64,000 nt of DNA, taken from NCBI RefSeq assembly GCF_964030965.1, contig NZ_OZ034999.1, forward strand, positions 1 through 64,000, in the 5' to 3' direction. Origin of the DNA: Spiroplasma endosymbiont of Amphimallon solstitiale. Its GTDB lineage: Bacteria; Bacillota_I; Bacilli_A; Mycoplasmatales; VBWQ01. Under the pieces are notes generated by a model. The model saw only the letters and a program-made list of their open reading frames with translations, did not search any database and was not told the origin of the DNA. Of this stretch, positions 47,658-58,808 are shown piece by piece (within the stretch, counting starts at the first letter, position 1; each line of letters begins with the position of its first letter). A program made the position numbers and the translations under genes.

Positions 47658-49647
47658 ACTTAATCAAGCAAATGTAGAAAATGATTATTTAATTGATAAT
47701 ATTCCTTATGACTTTACAAATATGATGAGTGCTACTAGTGACCCAGATATTAATAGAGCATATGATGAATTTAAAAAAAGAACATTATATATTTATGAAA
47801 TTGAGCGTTTATTTAAAAATAATGAAAATAATAGTTTAAAATTTTCAGCAAATACTATTAAAATAGGTTTTATTGATATTGATAAAGTATTAAAAACTAC
47901 TGCTGCTGAAACATCAGACTTTACTATGCAATTAAATCAAAGAGCAAGTACTAATATTAATGATAATACTATTGAATATAGTATGACAGATATTAAAAAT
48001 TTAATTTTTCAAGAAATAAATTTATTAAATCAATTTAAGTTATATGCAGTTAGTATAAATGAACCATTAACTGAAAATAATATTGATAATTTATATATTA
48101 TTAATAATTATTCTCAACCTTATCAAAATCCAAAAACAAGAAGTACTAAAAGTATTACTATTATTAAAATTAAAGATTTTAAAACAAGAGATGGTTATCC
48201 AATTATTATTAAATTACAAAAACCATTAGATAAAGATACAAAAGTAACGGGTTTAAAAATTAAAGCCCCTAGAAGCATGATTTTCGGCAATATAAAGGTA
48301 CTTGGTGAAATTGATAATATGGAAGTATACCCAAAGTTATTTGTTAAAGATAAGATAGCATTTCCACTATTATCAATGCCTATTGAAACTCAACCAAAAG
48401 TTAGAATTTTACAACAATGATTTAGTGAACAAATATTACCTTGAAATTTAGCAAAGCAATTTATAGGACAAGAAAAATCAGTTTTAGATTTAATTGCTAT
48501 TGGTGGTGGAACTGAAACAAGAAAAGAAATTTTTAATAATGCAAGGGTTACAAGTACTAATATTGGTAAATATGATGGTGCAAACCCAATACCAAGTGAT
48601 TTACCTGATTTTTTAATGGTAGCAAACCAACAATATCTTTTATATAGTCATCAAGACCCTAATCCACCATATCCAAGCAGAAGTATTATAATTGAATTAT
48701 CAAAAAATTTTAAAGATGTTGAAATTGAAATAAATGATAAACCACCAATTGATAGTTTACAAAAAGTATTATTAGATATGCTAACTTATACATATAGTTA
48801 TAATAGGAATTTTGATGGTGCAAAATATGAAAACGGTAGCCCAAATAATCATATTGCTTATTTAAAAGTTAAATTTGAAGGACAAAAACCCGATGATGTA
48901 ATTACTAACTTATTTAAACAATGAAAATTAGATTATCCTAACTATATTAATTTAGAACAAGTAAAAATATTTAAACAAATAGTCATTATGTTATCTAATA
49001 ATATTTATTCAAGTATGTCAATTAATAAAGGTTTAAATGATGATTATAAACTATTATTACCTTATTATTTTGAATTAAAATCTAATCCTATACATACTAC
49101 TAGTGATGAAATTTGAGAATTTAAAGATGTAAAAGTATTATTAAAATCAGAGTATTTTGATTTTACAGATATGAATAATATTAAATTAAAAAATAATGAT
49201 ATTAGTCAAAATGAGTTATTTAAACTAGATGATAATCAATTTAATTGATTATCTATAACTAATGAACTTGAAAGTAATAATATTCCATCGTTAATTCCTG
49301 CTGATTGAACACTTGGTAATGGTGAATATGGAAAATACTTTACAAGAGCAATTATTGGAAAAATAAAAATTGAAAATGCTTTAAATTTATATGGTTCAAA
49401 TAAATCACAATTATTTTCTAAATTAGAATTTTATAAAGAAATATCGCAAATTGATAATGAGAATAAATTTGAATTACAAATTGAAAATCCGATTAATAAC
49501 TTAAATCGAATTGAAATTAATGGTATATTTGGCGCTGGAAATTATGATTTAATTTTAATAACAGATAAACAAGAAATTAATTTAACTAATATTAGTTTAT
49601 TTGATAAATATAATGAAAATATTTCTTATATTAACTTAGAAATTTAA
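47599..49647 (+). CDS. Large phage structural protein (copy 1)
   Basis: 682 residues, starting inside the portal gene behind TAGGAGA. The first ~275 residues are nearly identical to the copy at 58753, differing by about ten substitutions. A middle patch (about residues 318-370) is unrelated between copies, and the C-terminal ~290 residues are again closely similar. Position right after the portal suggests a major virion protein: capsid, or a collar/tail protein as in small podoviruses. No hallmark motif settles which. Many Trp codons are TGA. Confidence 0.65.
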
Positions 49648-49925
49648 TTAAAATAATTTGATGTATATTTACCATCTCATTTTATATCTTCATTATGTTC
49701 TTTTACACTATTGAAGTATAAAGAAGTTTTGTTTGGACTCAAAAATTTATTTCATCAAATAGTTGTTGTTCCAAATACTTTTTCGCCATTTGGTTTTAAG
49801 TAGGAATTTTCCATATTATGGGTAAGCACCCCCCCCATGATTAATCCTATTGTTCCAGTTGTAGCACCAGTTAATGCTAGTGCTAATGTTATTTTATTTA
49901 AATTTGTTTTTATTCATGTTTTCAT
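49644..49925 (-). CDS. Small membrane protein with a G8 tract (copy 1)
   Basis: 93 residues read from the opposite strand, converging with and overlapping the structural gene by 4 bases; AAAAGGAG precedes ATG 49925. An N-terminal hydrophobic segment (TLALALTGATTGTIGLIMGGVL) follows MKTWIKTNLNKI, and the soluble part ends in a DIKWDGKY segment shared with the copy at 60780. Eight G residues in a row (49831-49838) lie in frame in the coding strand. Exposed, membrane-anchored protein; function unknown. Confidence 0.65.
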
Positions 49926-49940
49926 AATAAACTTCTCCTT

Positions 49941-50153
49941 TTAGTTAATTTTTATTGAGTAATTATGTTCTTCTATAATATTATTTATTTTATTTTCTAA
50001 TTCTTGTTCAAGGTCAATAATGTCATCTAGTATTTTAAGTTCTCATTTTTCAAAAAAATATTTATTATTGTAATTATTATCAATAAAATTATTTTTACAT
50101 TTTGTAATTATTTTTGATTTTTTTCTTTTTCTTTTACATCTTTTTTTATTCAT
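49941..50153 (-). CDS. Small basic/acidic protein (70 aa)
   Basis: ATG 50153 follows AAAAGGAG, and the stop lies 15 bases before the next gene, so the two form an operon. The first ~18 residues are Lys/Arg-rich (KKRCKRKRKKSK) and the C-terminal part is an acidic helix (ILDDIIDLEQELENKINNIIEEH). It has no counterpart in the second phage copy. Not recognised. Confidence 0.55.
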
Positions 50154-50229
50154 AAATACTCCTTTTTTCTTAATTTTACTTCTAAATTGTACTATTTTTC
50201 ATTATTTTTACAAGTATGCTTTTAAACTC

Positions 50230-50261
50230 AAAATAATACCTAAATTAAAGGCGTTTATTTT
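50230..50261. terminator. Imperfect hairpin between antisense genes and UPF0236 gene (copy 1)
   Basis: The same position in copy 2 (61141-61172) has the better stem; here the left arm is mutated to AATAATACC. Probable bidirectional terminator. Confidence 0.45.
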
Positions 50262-50445
50262 ATGAGACCTATACTATTAATTATATTGAACTTGTTTATT
50301 ATATTTTAAATATGAAAGCATTTTTTAAAATATTTTTTATTTTATTTAAAATAACACTTATATATTTATATAATAATTAAGTAAATTAATTTTTTAAATA
50401 TATTTACAATAAATTTAAAATTTAAAAAAAGTTAGGAGAAAAAAT

Positions 50446-51388
50446 ATGAGTTTTAATTACTTATGAACTTTAAATGAAGCAACTAAAAGAATGTATCAAT
50501 CATTTAGAGATGATGTAAAAAATCAATGAGAAAAAACAGATTGAAGAATCTTAAAAGAAAGAGATAGAAAATATATCCCCGTTAAAATTAAAACAAGAAC
50601 TAGAAATACTATCAATGGTCTTGTTACTTATAAATGTCGTGATTATAAATATTATGATGAACAATTAAAAAAATGAGTTCCTATTTGTTTATTAGATGAA
50701 AAATTGCAATTACCTAAATACAAAAGGACTTGTCAAGATATCAAAAATAATGTTATTGAACATTTTGCAGATGGAAAAAAATATCGTGATATTTTACATA
50801 CTATGAAACAAACAAAATTTAGTACAACAAGTATTGGAAGAGTATTTCAAGAATATCAAGTCAATAAATTAGATGTTCCTAAAATAAAATTAGAACCAAA
50901 TCAATTTATTTATATTAGTATTGATGATGGACATCGTAAGTTTTGAAAATTTAAACGTAATTCTGGTAAATATTCAATGCGCTTAGTATTATTTTGTACA
51001 GATAATATTAATCATAAATTAGTTAATAAAAGAGTAGATGTAATAATAAGACCAACAAAAACAGCAATTGGTGTTAAAAAAACTGCTGAATTTATTTTAG
51101 AACAAGGAAATAGATTTTTTGAAAATTTTGACCAAGCAAAAATTATTATTTGTGGTGATAGTGCAGAATGAATTAAAGATGTTGCTGATTATTTAGGTGC
51201 ACAATTTGTTTTAGATAAATTCCATTTAGTTAAAAAGTTATATGTAGGAATAATTGCTGGAAATAAAGGAAAATATTGAAACGAATATAATACTTGTAGA
51301 AATTTTATTGAAAATGGTCAATATGATGAGTTAATAAAATATATGAATGAAATATTAAAAAATCATAAAAAATTAAAAAAACAATATT
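50446..51388 (+). pseudogene. ISLre2/UPF0236-type transposase, cut by IS256 copy 4
   Basis: ATG 50446 follows TTAGGAG. The frame (with TGA Trp codons) runs about 314 residues to the IS256 end: SFNYLWTLNEATKRMYQSF, the YISIDDGHRKFWKFKRNSG segment with a probable catalytic Asp, and IIICGDSAEWIKDVADYLG with a second Asp near DKFHLVKKLY. This is the UPF0236 (ISLre2) pattern. The C-terminal part, with the last acidic residue, is lost. The upstream flank is shared with the copy at 61357. Confidence 0.8.
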
Positions 51389-52762
51389 GAGGCTTTTTAG
51401 AAATCTGTGTATCTTTGTTTTACAAAGTACTAGTTCAGATTAATTCTGTCTTCAAATTTTATCATAAAATGAGCAATTGCTGTATTTCAATTTTGAATAG
51501 GCAATGTTCATTTTTTTGTTATATTTTCAATTGCTAAATAAAATATTTTAAAAACTGACATATCATTAGGAAAAGCTTTTTTGTTTCTAATAACTTTTCG
51601 TAATTGACTATTAACAGATTCAATAGCATTTGTTGTATAAATTACTCTTTTGATTTCTGCAGGATAACTAATAAAAATCATCAAATTTTCTCAATTTTTA
51701 TATCAAGATTTAGCAATTTGGGGATATTGTTTATTTCATTTACTTTCAAATGATTCTAAAGCTTGCATTGCTTGTTCTTCACTACATGCACTATAAATTG
51801 GTTTTAAATCTGTAACTAGAGTTTTTCGATGTTTGTATGAAACATATTTTAAACTATTTCGAATTTGATGAACAATGCATAATTGATGTTCTGTTTTAGG
51901 ATAAACTGCTTGTATTGCTTCTGACATGCCTGTTAAATTATCACTACAAGCAATCAAAATATCATTTAAGCCTCGATTTTTCATTTCTGTGAAATTAGCT
52001 AATCAAAATTTAGCACCTTCATTTTCACTAATTCATAAGCCTAAAACATCTTTTTTACCTTCTAAATCAACTCCTAATGCTATATAAACTGATTTATTAA
52101 TAATCCGTTTATCTTGTCGAACTTTAACTACTATACAATCAAAATAAACAATCGGATAAACGCTTTCTAATGGTCGATTTTGTCATGCTTTGACATCATC
52201 AATAACATCATCAGTAATTTGACTAATAACACTTTCACTAATATCAGCACCATGATATAACTCTTGTAACTGCATTCTAATGTCAGATAGAGTCATACCT
52301 TTTGCATATAGTGAAAGCACTTGTTGATCAAAACCATCAAATCTTCGCTGTCTTTTTGCAACTATTACAGGAGTAAAATCACTATTGCGATCTCTTGGTA
52401 CATCAATCTCAATTTTACCTTGTTGAGTTATTAATTTTTTTGAACTTGTACCATTACGAGCATTTTCAGTATTACTATGTTGATTTTTTTCATATCCTAA
52501 ATAATTTTGCATTTCAGAATTCAACATTTTTTCAACTAAACGTTTTGTTAATTCTTTATATAAACCCCCTTCTTTAAAAACTGTTGTTAAATCTTCAGTA
52601 TTTTCTAATAATAAATCTACTGCTTTTGATATTGGATCATTATTATTAATATTTTGTTTTTTAGCCATCTGTAACTCACTCTTTCTAGTCATTTAATTAT
52701 ATTTACTAGAATTAATTAAACATAGTTATTTTTGTAAGTTACACAGATTACTAAACATTGCC
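51389..52762 (-). mobile_element. IS256-family insertion sequence, copy 4
   Basis: Complete 1,374-bp copy. It joins the UPF0236 gene on the left to a fragment of another IS5-group transposase on the right; no 8-bp duplication. Confidence 0.92.
51430..52692 (-). CDS. IS256-family transposase
   Basis: 420 residues, intact, with the same motifs as the others ([27 protein letters not shown]). It shares SVYPI and KAFPNDMS with copy 2. Confidence 0.94.
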
Positions 52763-53229
52763 TAAATCTTAAAAATATTCGTTTTCTGCCTTTTCTAAAT
52801 TTATAACCAATAATTTTAAAATATTTTAAAAACGCAAAAACATGTTCAACTTTTCTGCGAGTTTTATTAATAATCTTATTAAAAATTTTAATTTTACTTG
52901 TTTTAGGATTGTTTTTACTAGTTTTAATAGGTAAAAATGTATTAGCATGAATTTTTTGTAAACCTTGATAACCTTTATCTGCAATAATTATAGTTTCTGG
53001 TGAAAATTTTAACTTTGAATTTTTAAAAGTTTTAAAATCATGATTTTTACCAATATCAGGAAAAATATTTAAAATTTCATTAGTATGTGCATTAATTATG
53101 GTTTGAAACTTAACAGTATGCATTCATTTTTTACCAGAAAATCAATCTTTTTGGTTATATTTTGGTCGTTCTGTTTCTACTTCTGTTACATCAATTATCA
53201 AAATTTTATTTTTTAATTCTTCTTTTTAA
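52763..53229 (-). pseudogene. IS5-group (ISL2-like, DDE_Tnp_4) transposase fragment
   Basis: About 155 residues. LIIDVTEVETERP carries the first Asp; the next segment is KWMHTVKFQTIINAHT; IIIADKGYQGLQ carries the second Asp; KTRRKVEHVFAFLKYFKII carries the Glu. The N-terminal DNA-binding part is missing and the C terminus ends at the IS256 junction. It differs from the IS5 element at 46315. Confidence 0.75.
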
Positions 53230-53253
53230 AAAAAATATTTTTATTTGTTAAAT

Positions 53254-53460
53254 CCTGAATTGTAAATATAAATGGGACAGTTTTTTAAAATAATTGTATT
53301 AAATCTATTGGTCTTTTATAAGATAGTGATTTTCTGGGTGTAGAATTAATTTGAAATGCTATAATACTTATACATTGTGCTAATTCCTTTCTTTTCTTAA
53401 TTATAGAATTAACACAATTTAATTTTTATATAAGTGTCCTTTTTAATTTTACAATTCAGG
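53254..53460 (-). mobile_element. Internally deleted IS30 (207-bp, MITE-like)
   Basis: Both IS30 ends are present (right-end type at 53254, left-end type up to 53460) joined by a deletion that removes nearly all of the transposase gene between the stop-proximal and start-proximal sequences. Flanking triplets do not match. With both termini intact it could be moved by transposase from copies 1 or 2. Confidence 0.88.
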
Positions 53461-53461
53461 T

Positions 53462-54889
53462 TATTTAAAAGGAAATGTAACACCATTAAATACTTTTTTT
53501 AATATATTACCTGCATTTGTTGGAATTAATAAAATTAGTCGTGGTTATCGTACTACTAAATTTATTAAGTTAGCACAAAAAACTAAAACATTAGAACAAA
53601 TTGGTGTTAAAGAAGCAAAAAATTTACAAGAAATTATTAGTCAAGTAAGTGGAAAAGAAATTTTAACAGATAAAATCATTGGTAATAAACGTTATTTATT
53701 TAATTATAGTTTGGCACCTAATCGTGAAACAATAACACAAAATTTAGGTTATGTTGCTGAAAAACAATTTAAAAATAATTTTAAATCTTTAAAATCACAA
53801 CAAATAAAAGAATATTTATCATTACAAAATACATTAATAAAATTAAGTCCACAATTAACTCCAAAGTTTAAAATTAAAGATATTGAAAAAGCAAATAACT
53901 TTTTAAAAAAATATAATACTGAATTAAAAGAAGTATTAAAAATGAACCAACATGATTGATTAAATTTAGTTCATACAATACATACAGAGAATAGATATGG
54001 AAAAACTTTAATTTTAGATTTACAAAAAATTCGTGCTAATGCTATTAAATTTAATTTTAAAAATAGTTCAATTCATAAAATTGTTTTAAATGCAAATAAA
54101 ATTTTTAAGTATTTTGATATTAGATTTTATTTAAAAAAAGGTTTAAATAAATTTTGAAAAGATACACCATATTTTGAAAAATTACGAGAAAGTATATATA
54201 AATTACAAGAAAAATTTGAAAAATTAGAAAAACAAGCATTTGAAAAAATTAATAAATTAAAAGAAAAAGCAACAGATTTATTTACTAGTGCAGAAAAAAG
54301 AGCAATTAAACATGCACAATTAATTCCACTAAATTCACCAGTATTTATGGGTTGTAAAATTCAACCTTTATCATTAGACAAATGTGCAATTACTATTTAT
54401 CATCGTAATCCTAAGTATAAACCAATTACAGTTGTTGATAGTATTCTTAAAGCAAAAACTTTTGTTACTCAAATACATCCATTTCATTGATATCGTTGAT
54501 ATAGTGGTTGATACATTGGTTATGGTGTTAATCGTAATAAATGATTAAAAGCAATAGCATTTGCTCCACCAGTGGTGCAACAAGTAATTAGAGATAGTTT
54601 TAAAGTATATAGAGAAATATTTAGAACTATTAGAACTTATCATAAAGTAGTAAATGTTATTAATAATCCTATTGAAAATATTAATAAATCATTTAAAAGT
54701 GTTGGTTTAAAATTTTCAGTTAATACTTTATTTGGTACTGGACTATTACATCATTTAGAAAAATTTGCATATAGTCAAGTTGTAGAAAAAGGTAAGAAAA
54801 AATTACAAAAAGAAATTATCCATATATCACATAGGAAAACTAAAACAAAAACTAAACATTATAAAAAAGCATTTTTTAAGGAATGATAA
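53462..54889 (+). pseudogene. Large phage protein, 5' truncated
   Basis: About 475 residues in one frame; the start is lost at the IS30-derived element. The middle is a long Lys/Glu-rich helical stretch (KLQEKFEKLEKQAFEKINKLKEK), followed by a Trp/Tyr-rich segment (HPFHWYRWYSGWYIGYGVNRNKW), a hydrophobic patch (AIAFAPPVVQQV), and a basic C terminus. It is followed after three bases by a fibre-like gene. It is a virion or morphogenesis protein by context only; tape-measure-like composition in the middle, no family assigned. Confidence 0.55.
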
Positions 54890-54892
54890 ATT

Positions 54893-57415
54893 ATGATTAA
54901 TAAACTTTGAACTGATGTCAGTCTTGAAAATTATAATAACTGATATCCATTAACTGGAAAAATTACAGAAACTCCACCGCAATATATAAATACATGACCT
55001 AATGTAAAAGACTGATTTACAACTTTTGCTATTCGCGCTCAAAATGATATTAATGCTTATCTTGATTTTATTTTATCTAAATTTCCTTTTGATAGTTTTA
55101 AAGATGAATTAATTAAAGAAACATTAAGAGATATGGTTTATGTAATGGTTGAACATTGAGTATTTAATCGTACACCAATTGAATTTAATGTTGATGCTAC
55201 TATTCAATTCAATAATGGTACATCATTTAATGCAAGTAGTATTCCTACAATTAATGTTTGAGATTTAGCACCAAGTAGAATGAAAATATGAGCAAGATTA
55301 ACAGAATTAAAACAAGTATTTTCAAATTATAATCAAGATGAAATAGATATTGAAAAAATTGACTTAAAAGTATTTTATACTAGAAATCAAGTTGATGAAT
55401 TAATTAAAGAACAAAAAGAATTTACATTATCAAAACAAATAAAATTATATGATGATTTAGTTAATGATAACGAAAATGAGATATATAGGGGTCGTGTTAC
55501 AAACTTTATAAATAAAGGTTATGTTGCAACTGATTATGACCCAAAAACTGAAACAATGATTTTAGATTGACCTGATGAAATTGGTACATTACCACCAGAA
55601 GCATTACAAAATAATCCACAAATTGGTGATTTTACTCATGCTGCGACTGCTGACTTTTCTGCTAAACAACAAAAAAGAATTACTACTAATGAAAATAGTA
55701 TTAAATTATTAGAAAATAAAGTTGATATTAATAAACAAAATATTGATGATATTAAAAATAATTGATTTAATATTGAAACTAGTCCTTTATGAAAAAAAGT
55801 TAAAAATGAAAATATTAAAACAGATATATGATATATTATTGATTGAACATATTATTTTATCGATAGTAAACAACTTATTATAAGTAATAATAAATTAACT
55901 AAATCTAATATAAGAATTACTAATCATCAAATAGAAAATAGACAAATAATAATTGAAAAAATTGATGTTAATATTGACAAAGTAATGTTATTATATGATG
56001 ATAATTTAATAAAATTTATTGTTGCTAATAGCACAAAAAAGTATACACCAATAATTCATAATATATATCAATATCAAGGTACTGGAACACCAACTGAATT
56101 TATAGCAGAAGAAAATACTGAACGTGATTATTATACAAAACTAGAAACTAATAATTTATTAGATAAAAAACAAGATAAATTATCTTTAATTAAAGAAGAT
56201 ATTACTTATAAAGTTTTACAATATAGAGAATTAGGAACTGGTTTATTTACGGGTGATTTAGATATTCCACCAACTAAATTTATTAAACAATGAATTAAAG
56301 ATAGTGGTGGTGGAGTTGACCCAACTAAATATTATACAAAACCAGAAATTGATAAAAAATTAGAAGATGTAAAGTCACAATTCCCCTTTAATTTTGTAGA
56401 AAAGTAATGATACATGATAAAGTGTTATTTTTAGAGAATTTTTACACTAAATAATGTTATTTTTAACAAATTTTTAATTAAAAATAATATTTTAAGTGTA
56501 AATTGATGAATAATTTTTGGTCATCCATACTTTTCTACATAATTAAAACAATTCCCTATTGCATTTCAATTGAATGCTGTAAGTCAAGAAATCCCTAATT
56601 TAGAAACTATTAATAAAACTGTTGCTGGTGCTATTAATGAAAATAAAGCAAATATTGATAAAAAACAAGATAAAGAAATATGAAAAGTAATAAGTAAAAG
56701 TAAAAATAATCGTGAATGAGATACGTTTGAAATTAATTTTAATACTGTATATAGAGTAATTATAACATTAGATGAATTACCAGTAAATCAAGCAAATATA
56801 AAGCATAAAGTAGAATTTAAAACTGGTAATTATTTAGGTGGAGATTATTTACTTGCAAAATTTAAAATTAAAGATGAAGATGTAATATTAACTTTAACTG
56901 TTAGAGAAAGTAGTTTTAATTGTAGTTTATATTTAAAAGGTGGAGATATTAATTATGGTGCTATTCTTTCATTAGAAGAATTACAAAATACAATTAAAGT
57001 TGATGTTACACCAAAAATAAAAATTAATTCAAAAAGTTTAGAAACAAATGAAGTTGAAGAAAATTGTTGAGATATTGAATTACCAGATAATCCAACACCA
57101 AGTCCAAATAATCAACAATGAAAAGATGTAGGAACAAGAGAAAAAAATAAATGAGATAATTGACAAATTACTTATGATTTTATAGTTAATAAACATTATA
57201 GAGTTTATTATTCTTGAAGTATATATAATCCAGTTTATACTATTCAAGAATTTATTATAACGGATAACAAAATTGCTGGTGTACCAATACAAACCTTTAA
57301 TGATAGTGTTAATATAGTAATTTTATCAGTTCAACATGCTAAATTGATTACTATTTATAGTGGAAAAGGTAATTTAAAAGGTAATGTATGAAAATTAGAA
57401 GAATTACAGGAATAA
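54893..57415 (+). pseudogene. Phage adaptor/fibre-like protein, interrupted by a MITE
   Basis: Without the MITE and its duplicate the frame is continuous, about 783 residues. The N-terminal ~180 residues (helices, then FNVDATIQFNNGTSFNASS) resemble an adaptor but are unrelated to the N terminus of the gene at 35309. The middle has fibre-type segments (TERDYYTKLETNNLLDKKQD, YYTKPEIDKKLEDVKSQF). From about 56640 it matches the C-terminal ~260 residues of the 35309 gene. The MITE adds 57 codons in frame but brings a stop, so the protein ends FNFVEK. Otherwise undamaged. Confidence 0.7.
56386..56548 (+). mobile_element. 163-bp MITE, copy 8 (in fibre gene)
   Basis: Duplication CAATTCCC on both sides (56378-56385, 56549-56556). 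Confidence 0.92.
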
Positions 57416-57419
57416 TATT

Positions 57420-57542
57420 ATGTTTTTTAAAATTATAAAAATTATTTTAGGTTTAATTGGAGTAATTCTATCATCAGCAACTGCTGGTTTAATTATATTC
57501 ATTATTGTAAAAATTATATTAAAAATTAATCAAATATTTTAA
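57420..57542 (+). CDS. Tiny membrane protein (40 aa)
   Basis: ATG 57420, five bases after the fibre gene stop. A single hydrophobic helix (IILGLIGVILSSATAGLIIFIIVKIIL) flanked by Lys. It sits between fibre and portal genes; holin or membrane-anchor roles are possible but not shown. Confidence 0.55.
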   Translation: MFFKIIKIILGLIGVILSSATAGLIIFIIVKIILKINQIF

Positions 57543-57560
57543 AGAAAGGTGGTGAATATT

Positions 57561-58808
57561 ATGCTAAGTTTATTTAAAAGAAAAGAAAAAAATAATATTA
57601 ATGATAATCAAAGTGAAAAATTAAAATTTTTAACTAATAAAAATAAAAGTACACATGCTTCTATTTTAAATTATTTTGGTTTTAATGATTTTAACCATGA
57701 AACTTATTTTACTGATTTTGTAGCAGAAAATAATGCTAATTTATATAATGCTCCATTAGAAATTAATAATGAAACCATTAAACAATATTTAATTCAACAA
57801 GAATTTTATAGAAAAAATTGAAATTCTATTTTTAAATTAAGTAAATTAGGAATTAGTGGTTATTTAATTTATATTGCAAATGATAATTTATATTTTCAAG
57901 TAGTTGATATACAACAAAGAGTTTATGATATTACTGGTAAATTAATTGAATGTACTATTTTTTATGATAGTTATCAACAAAATGCACAAACTGTAAGATT
58001 ATTCGAAGTTTATACATTAAATAATGAACAAGTAACAATTAATCGTGCAATTTATAGTATTAGTGATAATAAAAAACAATTTCCATTAGATTTTAAATCA
58101 TACATTAATAATCCTAATTTATCACAAGAACAAACATTAAACATTAACTATATACCAATAGCAATTATGAGAAATAAAGCAAATGAACAAGCAGATTGTG
58201 ATAAAGTAATGGATAAAATTAAAGCATTAGATGTTATTTATGAACAAATTGTTTTAGATACTATTTTAAACTCACCTAAATTTATATTTAGTCAAACTTA
58301 TGGTAATGTTCAATCAGCATTAGAAGAAGCAGTAAGAACTTTGGTTACTAAAAACTACATATTTAAAAGTGGTGGAGATAATAATGAACAAAACGAAAAT
58401 ATCAATATGACAAATAGTAATTTTAAAGGTAAAAATTTAACTGATATATATGATTGAAATGTTAATGAAATATTTAAACGTTGTGGTATTCATATACCAA
58501 GTCAAAAGAAATCTGCACAACAATCAGTTCCCGAAAGTACAGCAGTTAATATTTCAACTATTAATTATATTGAACAAAAATTATGACAATTTAATATTGA
58601 TATTCTTAAATTTATTCAAATATTAGTGAAAATTGATAAAGATTTATTAAATAGTAAAACATTTAATATTAATGATGAACAAGAAATTAATAATTTAACA
58701 GTTAAATTAAAATTATTTAATCCCGAAAATAACCAATTAATAGGAGATAACAATGGAAAACAACAACAAACCACAAACGAAGTTTCCACAGAAACAGAAG
58801 CAAACTAA
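57561..58808 (+). CDS. Phage portal protein (copy 2, intact)
   Basis: 415 residues. I use ATG 57561 behind the very strong AAAGAAAGGTGGTG site; two GTG codons inside that site are unlikely. Portal-like features: an N-terminal helical segment, then NNETIKQYLIQQEFYRKNW, FKLSKLGISGYLIYIANDN, a DITGKLIECTIFYD segment, MRNKANEQADCDKVMDKIKALD, and C-terminal helices (INYIEQKLWQFNIDILKFIQILV). The stop overlaps the next gene by 56 bases. Portal rings connect head and tail and thread DNA. Two further partial copies are in the window. Confidence 0.7.

Noticed and set aside
57549-57560. GTG codons as alternative portal starts
   Set aside because: They fall inside the strong ribosome-binding site, so ATG 57561 is preferred.
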